33,912 nucleotides of DNA from Nonomuraea ceibae (GTDB lineage: Bacteria > Actinomycetota > Actinomycetes > Streptosporangiales > Streptosporangiaceae). Below, in pieces: positions 1 to 7,315 of this stretch. The position numbers and the translations under genes were made by a program. The notes under the pieces were generated by a model. The model worked only from the letters and a program-made list of their open reading frames with translations, was not told where the DNA came from and searched no databases. The stretch lies in NCBI RefSeq assembly GCF_019396325.1, contig NZ_JAHKRO010000101.1:1-33912 (forward strand), given 5' to 3'. Numbering within the stretch: position 1 is the stretch's first letter; each line of letters begins with the position of its first letter.

Positions 1-162
1 GGCGCCGGCCACGGCCGCCGCCACGGTCGCGGCCGTGGCCACCAGGTCGATGCCCGCCGCCTCGCCCAGCGCCGCGCCCAGCGCCTCGGCCACCATGTCG
101 TGGTCCTCCACCAGCATCAGCCGGATCGGGCCGGTCGCCGGGGGGCGCGGTAACTGCGTCAT
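1..162 (-). CDS. Response regulator, N-terminal part of receiver domain (runs off left edge)
   Basis: The reverse strand reads 54 codons from an ATG at 162 down to base 1 without a stop. After a short Pro-rich lead, residues 13-35 give IRLMLVEDHDMVAEALGAAL, the first strand and helix of a CheY-like receiver. The acidic pair E19-D20 would form the Mg2+ pocket. The phospho-acceptor Asp, expected near residue 60-65, and the output domain lie outside the window. The VEDHDMV...L pattern is typical of NarL/LuxR-type two-component regulators, but the output class cannot be seen. It is divergent from the antiporter genes to the right, with 229 bp between the two starts. Confidence 0.8.
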   Translation of the reverse strand, partial: MTQLPRPPATGPIRLMLVEDHDMVAEALGAALGEAAGIDLVATAATVAAAVAGA

Positions 163-295
163 GCGGGCTCCGTTCGCTGAGGGCCGGTCACCGGGCCCGT
201 CCATTGTCCGCGATCCCGCCGGAGGCCCGCGAGACCCCTGCCTGCGTCCGGGGGCGACCGAACCGGGCTCGGTCTGTGGCCGTGAGGGGAGCCTG

Positions 296-354
296 TTGTG
301 CCCTGAAGAGGTCTTCTGTATGGACAAACCCGGCGGAGAGCATTGGTAGGGTAT
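296..354 (+). promoter_or_regulatory. Candidate promoter region for the khtTU-like operon
   Basis: In the divergent gap, TTGTGC (296-301) and TATGGA (319-324) are spaced by 17 nt and resemble a housekeeping promoter. An inverted repeat GAAGA-gg-TCTTC (305-316) sits inside the spacer and could be an operator. A second -10-like hexamer, GGGTAT (349-354), resembles the -10 of SigB-type stress promoters, but I see no convincing matching -35. The rest of the gap (163-391) shows nothing else recognisable. Assignment is by eye only. Confidence 0.3.
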
Positions 355-391
355 TCGGGATATTTCCGGACTTGATGGGTGGGATAGACCG

Positions 392-874
392 GTGGAGGTC
401 GAGCAGACGGCACTGCCCGGGATCGGGCTGCGCCATGATTTCACCACCCAGTCCGGCAAACGCGTCGGTGTCGTCTCGCACCGCACCGGCCGCCGCGACC
501 TGGTGATCTACGACCGCGAGGACCCCGACCGCGCCTGCGAGGTCGTCAAGCTGAACGACGAGGAGGCCGACGCCCTGGTCGAGCTCCTCGGCGCCCCCCG
601 CATCGTGCAGCGGCTCAACCAGGCGCATCAGGAGGTCGAGGGGCTGGTCAGCCTCCAGCTCGTGATCCCGCCGGGCTCCCCGTACGCCGACCGCCCGATG
701 GGCGACGCCCGCGTCCGGACCCGCACCAACGCCTCCATCGTGGCGGTGGTGCGCAACGGGAACGTGGTCGCCAGCCCGGGCCCCGGTTTCGTGTTCGCTG
801 CCGGCGACATCGTCGTCGTGGTGGGCACCGCCGACAGCACGTCCGAAGTCGCCGACATCCTGGCCGAAGGTTAA
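392..874 (+). CDS. Cation:proton antiporter regulatory subunit, KhtT-like (RCK_C/TrkA-C)
   Basis: A 160-aa cytoplasmic protein starting at GTG 392. The N-terminal part (about 1-70) has the compact beta-rich KhtT-type lead (LRHDFTTQSGKRVGVVSHR). The C-terminal part (about 80-160) is an RCK_C/TrkA-C domain: strands LQLVIPPGSPYADRPMGDA, a central ASIVAVVRNGNVVASPGPGF and a terminal GDIVVVVGT. In the known KhtTU pair this subunit gates a CPA2 K+/H+ antiporter, and its RCK_C domain binds c-di-AMP in Bacillus. Whether that ligand applies here is inference. The antiporter gene begins 9 nt after this stop, so the two are almost certainly co-translated. No membrane segment or signal peptide is present. 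Confidence 0.88.
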   Translation: MEVEQTALPGIGLRHDFTTQSGKRVGVVSHRTGRRDLVIYDREDPDRACEVVKLNDEEADALVELLGAPRIVQRLNQAHQEVEGLVSLQLVIPPGSPYADRPMGDARVRTRTNASIVAVVRNGNVVASPGPGFVFAAGDIVVVVGTADSTSEVADILAEG

Positions 875-883
875 GGGCCGCGG

Positions 884-2044
884 GTGCACCACACCGCCAT
901 CCTGTTTCTCGAATTCGGTGCCGTACTTCTTGGTCTGGGTGTGCTGGGCGCGCTGGCGTTGCGCGCCGGCATCTCGCCCATCCCCCTCTATCTGATCGCC
1001 GGCCTGGCCTTCGGGACGGGCGGCGTGCTGCCGCTGGCCACCAGCGAGGAGTTCATCTCCGTCGGCGCGGAGCTGGGCGTCGTCCTGCTGCTGCTGACGC
1101 TGGGGCTCGAGTACAACGCCGACGAGCTCGTCACGAGCCTGAAGAGCAACGCCCGCGCGGGCATCGTCGACCTGGTGCTCAACGCCGCGCCCGGGGCGAT
1201 CTGCGCCCTGCTGCTCGGCTGGGGCCCGGTCGCGGCCGTGGCGATGGCGGGCGTCACGTACGCCACCTCGTCCGGGATCACCGCGAAGGTCCTGTCCGAC
1301 CTGGGGTGGATCGGTAACCGCGAGACGCCCACGGTGCTGTCGCTGCTGGTGTTCGAAGACCTCACGATGGCGATCTACCTGCCGGTGCTGACGGCTATGC
1401 TCGCCGGGCTCAGCCTGGTCAGCGGCGCGGTGACGGTGGCGATCGCGCTGGGCACCGTGAGCGTGGTGCTGCTGGTCGCGCTCAGGTTCGGCAAGTGGAT
1501 CGAGGCGTTCGTCTCCAGCCCGAACTCCGAGGTGCTGCTGCTGAAGGTCGTCGGCCTGGCGCTGCTGGTGGCCGGGCTGGCGCAGCAGCTCCAGGTGTCG
1601 GCGGCGGTCGGCGCGTTCCTCGTCGGGATCGCGCTGTCGGGTCAGCTCGCGCACGACGCGCAGGCGCTGCTCGCGCCGCTGCGCGACCTGTTCGCGGCGG
1701 TCTTCTTCGTCTTCTTCGGCCTGCAGACCGACCCGGCGAAGATCCTCCCGGTGGCCGGGCTGGCCGCCGCCCTCGCGCTGGTCAGCATGATCACCAAGCT
1801 GCTGACCGGCATGTACGCGGCCCGCCGGGCGGGGATCTCGAAGGCCGGTCAGGCGCGGGCCGGCATCGCGCTGGTGCCGCGCGGCGAGTTCAACATCGTC
1901 ATCGCCGGTCTGGCGGTGGCGGCCGGGGCGCATCCCGACCTCGGGCCCCTGGCGGCGGCGTACGTGCTGATCCTGGCGGCGTTCGGCCCGCTGGCGGCCA
2001 AGCTGGTGCAGCCGCTGTTCGAGGCCATCGCCAAGCGCGCCTGA
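884..2044 (+). CDS. Cation:proton antiporter, CPA2 family (KhtU/KefB-like)
   Basis: A 386-aa polytopic membrane protein starting at GTG 884. AAGGG lies 6 nt upstream and overlaps the end of the preceding gene's stop region. It shows about 12 hydrophobic segments and the Na+/H+ exchanger fold: an N-terminal FLEFGAVLLGLGVLGALALR, the LLLLTLGLEYNADEL segment, the ATSSGITAKVLSDLGW half-helix typical of CPA2 proteins, VFEDLTMAIYLPV (buried Glu-Asp pair) and a final SKAGQARAGIALVPRGEFNIVI, the conserved RGE(F) motif. The length is that of a transport domain alone, without the C-terminal RCK_N of KefB/KefC. The separate RCK_C subunit immediately upstream replaces it. Likely role: K+ (or Na+) efflux against H+ for pH or osmotic homeostasis. 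Confidence 0.88.
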   Translation: MHHTAILFLEFGAVLLGLGVLGALALRAGISPIPLYLIAGLAFGTGGVLPLATSEEFISVGAELGVVLLLLTLGLEYNADELVTSLKSNARAGIVDLVLNAAPGAICALLLGWGPVAAVAMAGVTYATSSGITAKVLSDLGWIGNRETPTVLSLLVFEDLTMAIYLPVLTAMLAGLSLVSGAVTVAIALGTVSVVLLVALRFGKWIEAFVSSPNSEVLLLKVVGLALLVAGLAQQLQVSAAVGAFLVGIALSGQLAHDAQALLAPLRDLFAAVFFVFFGLQTDPAKILPVAGLAAALALVSMITKLLTGMYAARRAGISKAGQARAGIALVPRGEFNIVIAGLAVAAGAHPDLGPLAAAYVLILAAFGPLAAKLVQPLFEAIAKRA

Positions 2045-2127
2045 CCCCGGGCGCGTTTTCTGTCGGTGGGCGATGGCAGGCTGGTCGTCCGAGGTGAGGG
2101 CAGGGCGCGGAAGGGGTGACGGGCTGG

Positions 2128-2745
2128 ATGGCCGACCGCAAGCACGGGGTCCCGGCGCCGCCGACGGAGTCGGCGATCAGGTCCGCCGACTGGGACGGCC
2201 GTGAGCTGATCCGCGAGACCTATCACCGGGTGCTGTTCGTCGACGTCGACATGACCGAGCTGGTCGACCGGGGCTCGGCGTTCGAGGAGTGCACGTTCAG
2301 CAACGTGCGCTTCAACGTCTCCGAGCACGAGGACGCCAGCTTCCTCAACTGCACGTTCTCGCGTTCCTCCTTCTTCGACGCGACGTTCCGCGGCTGCAAG
2401 CTGACCGGCAGCATGTTCGACGGCTGCACGTTCGGCCTGTTCAAGGTCGAGGGCGGCGACTGGTCGTTCGCCGGCCTGCCGGGCGCCGACCTGCGCGGCA
2501 GCTCCTTCCACGGCGTCCGGCTGCGCGAGGCCGACCTGACCGGGGCCCGGCTGGAGGGCTCGAAGGTCAAGCGGTGCGACCTGTCGGGCGCGTGGCTGCA
2601 CAGCGCCGACCTCACCGGCTGCGACCTGCGCGGCAGCGACCTGGGCAGCCTCGACCCGCACGTCACGGCGGTCGATCGGGCGATCATCGACCCCTTCCAG
2701 GCCACGGTCGTCGCGAGCGCCCTGGGCTTCACGGTGACCGGCTGA
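2128..2745 (+). CDS. Pentapeptide-repeat protein
   Basis: A 205-aa protein built mainly of A/C-[D/N/T]-[L/F]-x-x repeats between about residues 40 and 185. Examples are CTFSNVRF, ASFLNCTFSRSSFFDATF, GCKLTGSMFDGCTF, ADLRGSSF, ADLTGARLEGSKVKRCDL and ADLTGCDLRGSDL. Such repeats fold as a right-handed quadrilateral beta-helix. Central Phe and Leu positions (i) and small residues (i-2) are regular. Some family members (McbG, Qnr, MfpA) mimic DNA and protect gyrase. The C-terminus (ATVVASALGFTV) resembles the dimerising end of McbG/Qnr-like proteins, but nothing here proves gyrase binding. I prefer ATG 2128, which has GGAAGGGG (2109-2116) about 11 nt upstream; GTG 2116 overlaps that ribosome site. 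No signal peptide. Confidence 0.85.
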   Translation: MADRKHGVPAPPTESAIRSADWDGRELIRETYHRVLFVDVDMTELVDRGSAFEECTFSNVRFNVSEHEDASFLNCTFSRSSFFDATFRGCKLTGSMFDGCTFGLFKVEGGDWSFAGLPGADLRGSSFHGVRLREADLTGARLEGSKVKRCDLSGAWLHSADLTGCDLRGSDLGSLDPHVTAVDRAIIDPFQATVVASALGFTVTG

Positions 2746-2942
2746 GCCTCGCCCCTCATTCGTGGGGTTGACCGGATGGTTCACGCGGCGGACAGTCGCG
2801 TTGTCAGGCCGGCCACGCACGACGGTGAGAGCCGCGCGACGCGTTCTCCTTCGCCGGCCGGTCCGTCTCACCGGCCCGTCCCACCCGCGCGTGCTGCCGT
2901 CCAGCCCTCGCTCGCCCGCCGTCCAGCACCCTGAGGAGAAGC

Positions 2943-3839
2943 ATGCAACCGCCCGCCCCCGCAGAACGCCGCCCCACGCGCCGGGTCCGCCGCGCCTTAT
3001 CGGCGATCGTCGGACTCGTCGCGCTGGTCTTCCTCGTCACCCCGCCCGTCAGCGCCGTCGCGCTGCCCACCCCGCTGCAACTGGTGTCGAACCTCGACCT
3101 GGAGTGCTTCAAGACCAGCCCCTACCAGCCGCCCGCCGTCGGGCTGACGCTGCGCCACCTCAACCCGGTGCTCAGCGGCCTGCGCAGCGAGCAGGTCACG
3201 CTCGGCCAGCGCGACCAGCTGTGCGTCCCCGTCGCCAAGAACGGCGTGATCCCGCCGGACGGGGTGCTCGACTTCATCCGGTTCGTGGACCTGTCGTGCT
3301 ACCGGGTCACCGGGCCGGCGGCGAACAAGCCGCTCGTGCTCAGCCAGCTCAACCCCGTCCTGCGTGACGTGCCGCGCAAGCAGATCACGCTGAACCGGCC
3401 GGAGCAGCTGTGCGTCCCGGTCGCCAAGAACGGCGTGCTGCCCCCGGCGGAGGTGCTGCGGGTCGTCAGCCACGTCGACCTGCTCTGCTACGGCGCCACC
3501 CCGAACGTGCCGATGAACAGGGCGCTGACGCTCCAGCAGCTCAACCCGGTGCTCGTCGGCAAGATCCCGACGGCGGACGTGCGGGTGAGCTACTCGCGCC
3601 AGCTCTGCGTGCCCGTGTACAAGGGCGGCGACGACATCCCGGCCGACGTGCTGGAGATCGTCCGGTGGATCGACCTGGAGAAGTACGACATCACGGCGCG
3701 CGCGATCACGCCCGTCGACCTGGCGCTGCGGCATCTCAACCCGGTGCTCGCCCGCCTGCCCGAGGAGCGGGCGACGCTCACCGCGGCGGTCCAGCTCGGC
3801 GTCCCGGTCGCCAAGGACGGCCGGATCCCGCCCGGCTGA
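2943..3839 (+). CDS. Secreted protein of four ~63-residue repeats with paired cysteines; unknown function
   Basis: A 298-aa protein with a clear GAGGAGAAGC ribosome site before ATG 2943. Residues 1-40 form a signal peptide or anchor: an Arg-rich n-region, then a hydrophobic AIVGLVALVFLV. The rest is four tandem repeats starting near residues 45, 111, 174 and 238. Each has the order [V/I]DLxCY..., L-x-L-x-x-LNPVL, a strand, QLCVPVAKNG and IPP. Repeats 1-3 carry two Cys each (55/94, 119/157, 182/222). Repeat 4 has lost both (Lys247 and Gly286 at the equivalent sites). The protein stops right after the last IPPG. From memory this resembles uncharacterised domains such as DUF7450, but I cannot confirm it. 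It is probably exported and disulfide-stabilised. Confidence 0.8.
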   Translation: MQPPAPAERRPTRRVRRALSAIVGLVALVFLVTPPVSAVALPTPLQLVSNLDLECFKTSPYQPPAVGLTLRHLNPVLSGLRSEQVTLGQRDQLCVPVAKNGVIPPDGVLDFIRFVDLSCYRVTGPAANKPLVLSQLNPVLRDVPRKQITLNRPEQLCVPVAKNGVLPPAEVLRVVSHVDLLCYGATPNVPMNRALTLQQLNPVLVGKIPTADVRVSYSRQLCVPVYKGGDDIPADVLEIVRWIDLEKYDITARAITPVDLALRHLNPVLARLPEERATLTAAVQLGVPVAKDGRIPPG

Positions 3840-3854
3840 CCGGCGGTTCCGACA

Positions 3855-3887
3855 GCGGGCCTCGCCGCCGGTGGCGGCGGGGCCCGC
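3855..3887. terminator. Bidirectional terminator hairpin
   Basis: GCGGGCC-T-CGCCGCC (3855-3869), loop GGT, then GGCGGCG-G-GGCCCGC (3873-3887). The stem is 15 bp with a single G:U-type pair and a 3-nt loop. It lies between the stops of two convergent genes (3839 and 3898). There is no T-run, as is usual in GC-rich actinomycetes. Confidence 0.75.
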
Positions 3888-3897
3888 CCTGCCGTGC

Positions 3898-4737
3898 TCA
3901 GCCGGTGAGCGCGCGGGGACGCCGGTCCGCGAGCGCGTCGAGCGCCGCGGCCGTGGCGGCGTCGCCCGGCAGGTGGACGACCAGGCGCTGGTCCGCGTCG
4001 GGGATCTCCAGGGTCTCCGGCGTCAGCCGCAGCTCGCCGGCCTCGGGATGGACGACCCGGTACGCGCCGGGCTCCGCCGCCGTGAGCGCCGGGCGGCCGG
4101 TGAACGCCGCCCCGGCGGTGACGGCGAGCTCGTCCACCAGGGCGCGGGCCTGGACGTCGGCGAGCGCGGCGGCGCGGTGCAGCTCGACGGCCTGCGCGGC
4201 GGCGAGGCGTTCCCAGTCCGGGTAGGCGGCCCTGGCCCGCGGATCGGTGAACAGGTGACGGGCCAGGTTGGGCGCCTCGCCGTCGAGCACGCCGAGCGGC
4301 CCGGCGAGCCTGGCGTAACCGGTGGTGTGCGCGAGCACGTCGTACACCCGGTTGACCAGCACGGCCGGGGCGGGCTCCAGCCGGTCGAGCACGGCCCGGA
4401 CGGTGGCGCGCACGGCCCGCGCGGGCGGCTGGTCCATGCCCGGGCACAGGGCGCTCTCACCGGTGTTGACCTTGACGAGATGGTGCAGGTGGAGCCGCTC
4501 GCCCGGAGGCAGGCGCAGCGCGTCGGCGAGCGCGCCCAGCACCTGCGGCGACGGCTTGCGGTCGCGGCCCTGTTCGAGCCGGGTGAGGTACTCGACGCTG
4601 ACGCCCGCCAGCGTGGCCAGCTCGGCGCGGCGCAGGCCGGGGGTGCGCCGCCGGGGGCCCGCGGGCAGCCCCACGTCGGCGGGGCGGACGGCTTCACGGA
4701 GGGCGCGCAGGTAGGAGCCGAGCTCGTTGTCACTCAC
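3898..4737 (-). CDS. XRE-family transcriptional regulator with MmyB-like ligand-binding domain
   Basis: A 279-aa regulator. The N-terminus (about 5-85) is a helix-turn-helix of the XRE type: LGSYLRALREAV, RRRTPGLRRAELATLAGVS, VEYLTRLEQGRDRKPSPQVL. The rest matches the MmyB-like ligand-binding fold: LLDRLEPAPAVLVNRVYDVL, a LARHLFTDPRARAAYPDW segment and a C-terminal GAYRVVHPEAGELRL...DQRLVVHLPG. Members usually repress a divergent oxidoreductase gene, and here the divergent neighbour is an aldo/keto reductase. I chose GTG 4737 (VSDNELGSYL) because TACACT (4746-4751) would place the transcript start at or next to it, i.e. leaderless. The open frame extends to ATG 4848, but that lead is Arg/Pro-rich and unlike the family. 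Confidence 0.85.
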   Translation of the reverse strand: MSDNELGSYLRALREAVRPADVGLPAGPRRRTPGLRRAELATLAGVSVEYLTRLEQGRDRKPSPQVLGALADALRLPPGERLHLHHLVKVNTGESALCPGMDQPPARAVRATVRAVLDRLEPAPAVLVNRVYDVLAHTTGYARLAGPLGVLDGEAPNLARHLFTDPRARAAYPDWERLAAAQAVELHRAAALADVQARALVDELAVTAGAAFTGRPALTAAEPGAYRVVHPEAGELRLTPETLEIPDADQRLVVHLPGDAATAAALDALADRRPRALTG

Positions 4738-4868
4738 GGGGACGAAGTGTACGGATCGGACGGGCTCAGGGTGGCCCCCGCAGGGCCGGTATCGGGCCGG
4801 TCTCCCTCCGGCGCGACCGGCACGGCATCGTGGGCGGGGACCGCTCATGACGAAAGGGTACGAACAAC
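4738..4868. promoter_or_regulatory. Divergent promoter/operator region between regulator and aldo/keto reductase
   Basis: The 131-bp divergent gap should hold both promoters. On the minus strand TACACT (4751-4746) ends 8 nt before the regulator's GTG, as in leaderless actinobacterial mRNAs. An 8-bp direct repeat GGGCCGGT (4783-4790 and 4794-4801, 11-bp period, same helix face) could be an operator. GAAAGG (4853-4858) is a plausible ribosome site for the reductase. Repressor binding here is inferred from family habit only. Confidence 0.35.
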
Positions 4869-5861
4869 ATGCGTTATCGCCTGCTCGGCCGGACCGGGCT
4901 GAGGGTCTCCGAGCTGTTCCTGGGGGCCATGACGTTCCGCGAGGCGTCCCCCGAGGTGCGCGAGATGGTCGACCTGTACGCGGAGGCCGGGGGCAACGTC
5001 ATCGACACCGCCTCGGCGTACGGGGAGAGCGAGGAGGTCGTCGGCGAGCTGCTGGCCGGGCGGCGCGACCGGTTCGTGCTCGCCACCAAGTACACGCTCA
5101 GCCGCGACCCCTCCGACCTGAACGCCTCCGGCAACCACCGCAAGAACCTCGTCCTGTCACTCGAACGCAGCCTGCGCCGGTTGCGCACCGACTACGTCGA
5201 CGTGTTCTGGGTGCACATGTGGGACCGGCACACGCCGATCGAGGAGACCATGCGCGCCCTCGACGACGCGGTCCGCGCCGGGAAAGTCCTGTACGTGGGC
5301 ATGTCGGACGCTCCCGCGTGGGTGGTCAGCCGCGCCGACACGCTGGCCGAATGGCGCGGCTGGACCCGCTTCGCCGGGCTGCAGGTGCCGTACAACCTGC
5401 TGTGGCGCGACATCGAGCGCGAGCTGCTGCCGATGGCCGACGAGCTCGGGATGAGCGTCGCCGCCTGGGGGCCGCTGGCGGGCGGCGTCCTGTCGGGCAA
5501 GTTCACCGGCGGCGCGCCGGTCGCGCCCGGCACCCGCGTCGCGCCCGGCTCCCTCGGCGAGCGCGAGCACGCGGCGGCGCGCGCGGTGCTGGAGGTCGCG
5601 GCCGAGCTCGGCGCCACGGCCTCGCAGGTCGCCATCGCCTGGACGATGGCCCGCTCGCGCGCCGTCCACCCCATCATCGGCGCCAGCGGCCCCGGCCAGC
5701 TCCGCGACAACCTCGGCGCCGCCGCCGTCACCCTGCCCGACGACGCCCTGCGCCGCCTGGAGTCCGCGGTCCCCTTCTCCCTGGGCTTCCCGCTCGACTT
5801 CATCGGCGACGCCACCTCCGCCGCCCTCGGCCCCGAATACCGCCTCCTCGACGGCCGCTGA
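4869..5861 (+). CDS. Aldo/keto reductase
   Basis: A 330-aa NADPH-dependent (by family) reductase of carbonyl compounds. It opens with MRYRLLGRTGLRVSELFLGA, the standard N-terminus of the YajO/IolS-like branch. The catalytic tetrad is visible: Asp46 and Tyr51 in NVIDTASAYGES, Lys74 in LATKYTLS, His116 in VFWVHMWDRHTP. The family's GPLAGGVLSGKFTGG segment and the cofactor-binding VHPIIGASGPGQL near the C-terminus are intact. Full length. ATG 4869 follows GAAAGG at about 10 nt. An overlapping ATG at 4848 is in another frame. The divergent XRE/MmyB-type regulator is its likely controller. Substrate unknown. Confidence 0.92.
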   Translation: MRYRLLGRTGLRVSELFLGAMTFREASPEVREMVDLYAEAGGNVIDTASAYGESEEVVGELLAGRRDRFVLATKYTLSRDPSDLNASGNHRKNLVLSLERSLRRLRTDYVDVFWVHMWDRHTPIEETMRALDDAVRAGKVLYVGMSDAPAWVVSRADTLAEWRGWTRFAGLQVPYNLLWRDIERELLPMADELGMSVAAWGPLAGGVLSGKFTGGAPVAPGTRVAPGSLGEREHAAARAVLEVAAELGATASQVAIAWTMARSRAVHPIIGASGPGQLRDNLGAAAVTLPDDALRRLESAVPFSLGFPLDFIGDATSAALGPEYRLLDGR

Positions 5862-5926
5862 CCCACCCCGGGTGCAGCGCGAGCGCGGGCGGTCCGGCGC
5901 GGGACGGGGTGCCCACGGCCGCGGGG

Positions 5927-6967
5927 TCAGGGGGGAGCCAGAGTGTGGGCGATCCGGGTGAGGCTGGGGAGGGCGGCGAGGACGCGGGTGGCGCGGTCGC
6001 GGCGGGTGTGCGGGGTGTCGGCGCCGAGGTCGGCGAGGAGGGCGTGGAAGTCGTCCAGCAGGGCCGCCGGGGGCCGCCGGCCCGCTGAGGCGAGTTTGGC
6101 GAGGCAGCGGGCGTACGTGGCGACGAGCCAGAAGGCGGCTTCGCGGTGGAGGCCGCGGTCGAGGAGGTCGCGGCTGCCGTCGACGGCGACGGGCCGGCCC
6201 GGGCGGCTGATGTCGGAGGAGAAGCGGTAGGCGGGCGCGTGGACCGGGGCGGCGTGGTCGAAGGCGCGTTCGACGGCGGCCAGGTGGCGGCGGGCCCTGG
6301 CGGGGGTGAGGGCGGCGCTGCCCAGCAGGTCGAGCAGGTGTTCGTGGCATTCGGGCAGCCCGCGCGCGGCGAGCAGTTCGCCGGCGGCCTCGTAGCGGCG
6401 GCGGATGGTCGGGTTGCGCAGCCCGGCGACGAGGAGGACGTGCGCGGTGACGCCGGTGCCGAAGAGCCAGGCGGTGACGTGCGCCTCCTCCGTCATACCC
6501 GGGCGGCCGGGGGTGACGACGTCGGCCAGGAAGGCGCGTACCCGGTGCAGCGCGTGGCCGGTCCGGGCGAGGACCCAGCGGCGTTCGGCGAAGCGGCGGG
6601 AGACCTCGCGCTGGAGCGCGGTGAGCCGTCCGGCGGGGTCGGCGAGCACGCCGGGCCGGTGGAAGGCGCCCGCGAGGTGGTAGTCGGCGAGGACCGTCTC
6701 CGCGTCGGCGACGGCGTCGGCGGGCAGGTAGGAGACCTCCAGCAGCACCCCCTGGTGCCGGAACTTGCCGCCCCCGGCGAGGGGGACGGCGTCGGGGACG
6801 GGGTCGAGGGCGACCATCACGTCCACGTCGGAGCCGGTGGGGAGGTCGTCGCCGGGCTCGGCCCACAGGGCGGACCCGGTGAGGAACGCCCCGGCGAACC
6901 CGGGCAGCCGCGCCCCCTCGTCGCGCGCCCACTCCCCCGCGACGCGCCGGGCCTCAGCGATCAGCAT
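5927..6967 (-). CDS. Nucleotidyltransferase-fold protein
   Basis: A 346-aa protein with the Pol-beta/MNT nucleotidyltransferase signature near its start: LTGSALWAEPGDDLPTGSD, i.e. G31-S32, then D47-V-D49 as the Mg2+-binding pair. A third strand, GVLLEVSYLPADAV, carries a candidate third acid (Glu). The remaining ~250 residues are helical and resemble the C-terminal half of actinobacterial proteins annotated only as nucleotidyltransferase domain-containing. Aminoglycoside or nucleotide substrates are possible, but no specific subfamily is recognised. ATG 6967 has GGCGGG immediately upstream. It converges with the reductase on its left and diverges from the 96-aa gene on its right. Confidence 0.75.
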   Translation of the reverse strand: MLIAEARRVAGEWARDEGARLPGFAGAFLTGSALWAEPGDDLPTGSDVDVMVALDPVPDAVPLAGGGKFRHQGVLLEVSYLPADAVADAETVLADYHLAGAFHRPGVLADPAGRLTALQREVSRRFAERRWVLARTGHALHRVRAFLADVVTPGRPGMTEEAHVTAWLFGTGVTAHVLLVAGLRNPTIRRRYEAAGELLAARGLPECHEHLLDLLGSAALTPARARRHLAAVERAFDHAAPVHAPAYRFSSDISRPGRPVAVDGSRDLLDRGLHREAAFWLVATYARCLAKLASAGRRPPAALLDDFHALLADLGADTPHTRRDRATRVLAALPSLTRIAHTLAPP

Positions 6968-7024
6968 CCCGCCGAGCCTAGCGCGGCCAGGTTCGCCGTG
7001 CCTGTCCTCGGGCAGCCGTAGGGG

Positions 7025-7315
7025 ATGCGCGCTGTGAGCCCGGACCTGGAGCGGCTGGTCCGCCGGGAGCTGATCGACGCCGGGTTCACGATCGAGCGGG
7101 CGGCGGCCCCGGCGGACGGCGGGCTGAGCGTGTGGCGGGAGCCGGGCCGCGGGGTGGTGGTCCGGTGGGACGTGCCCGCCCGCGGCGACGGCGCGCGGGG
7201 GGCGACGATCCGGGTGGCGGTCCGGCTGGCGTTACGGACGGTCCTGGCGGAGGCGGGGTTCGAGGTGTCGGAGGACGGCGACGGCGCGGAGCTGGTGGTG
7301 CTGTCGTCACCGTAG
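7025..7315 (+). CDS. Small conserved-looking hypothetical protein (96 aa)
   Basis: A soluble 96-aa protein without signal peptide or membrane segment, rich in Arg, Asp and Glu. The sequence alternates a helix (LERLVRRELIDAGFTIE), strands (GLSVWREPGRGVVVRWDVP; GATIRVAVRLALRTVLAEAG) and FEVSEDGDGAELVVLS at the end, which looks like a compact alpha/beta fold. G/C bias at third positions supports real coding. I do not recognise a family. Its last 9 nt overlap the end of the convergent desaturase gene. The start is ATG 7025 with a GGGG tract directly upstream. It diverges from the nucleotidyltransferase-like gene with 57 bp between starts. Confidence 0.6.
   Translation: MRAVSPDLERLVRRELIDAGFTIERAAAPADGGLSVWREPGRGVVVRWDVPARGDGARGATIRVAVRLALRTVLAEAGFEVSEDGDGAELVVLSSP

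Noticed and set aside
188..1933. A 581-codon minus-strand open frame
   Set aside because: Antisense to the khtT/khtU-like genes, with the same Arg/Gln/Asp-rich shadow composition. The plus-strand products are clear family members.
2746..2942. A gene or strong terminator after the pentapeptide-repeat gene
   Set aside because: Only a 4-bp CCCC/GGGG pairing near 2752-2767 and no credible ORF with a ribosome site. The gap probably holds the promoter of the secreted repeat protein, but I see no clear -10/-35.
5862..5926. Terminator between the aldo/keto reductase and nucleotidyltransferase-like genes
   Set aside because: CACCCCG (5864-5870) and CGGGGTG (5905-5911) can pair, but the 34-nt loop is long and no compact stem is evident, so I did not call it.
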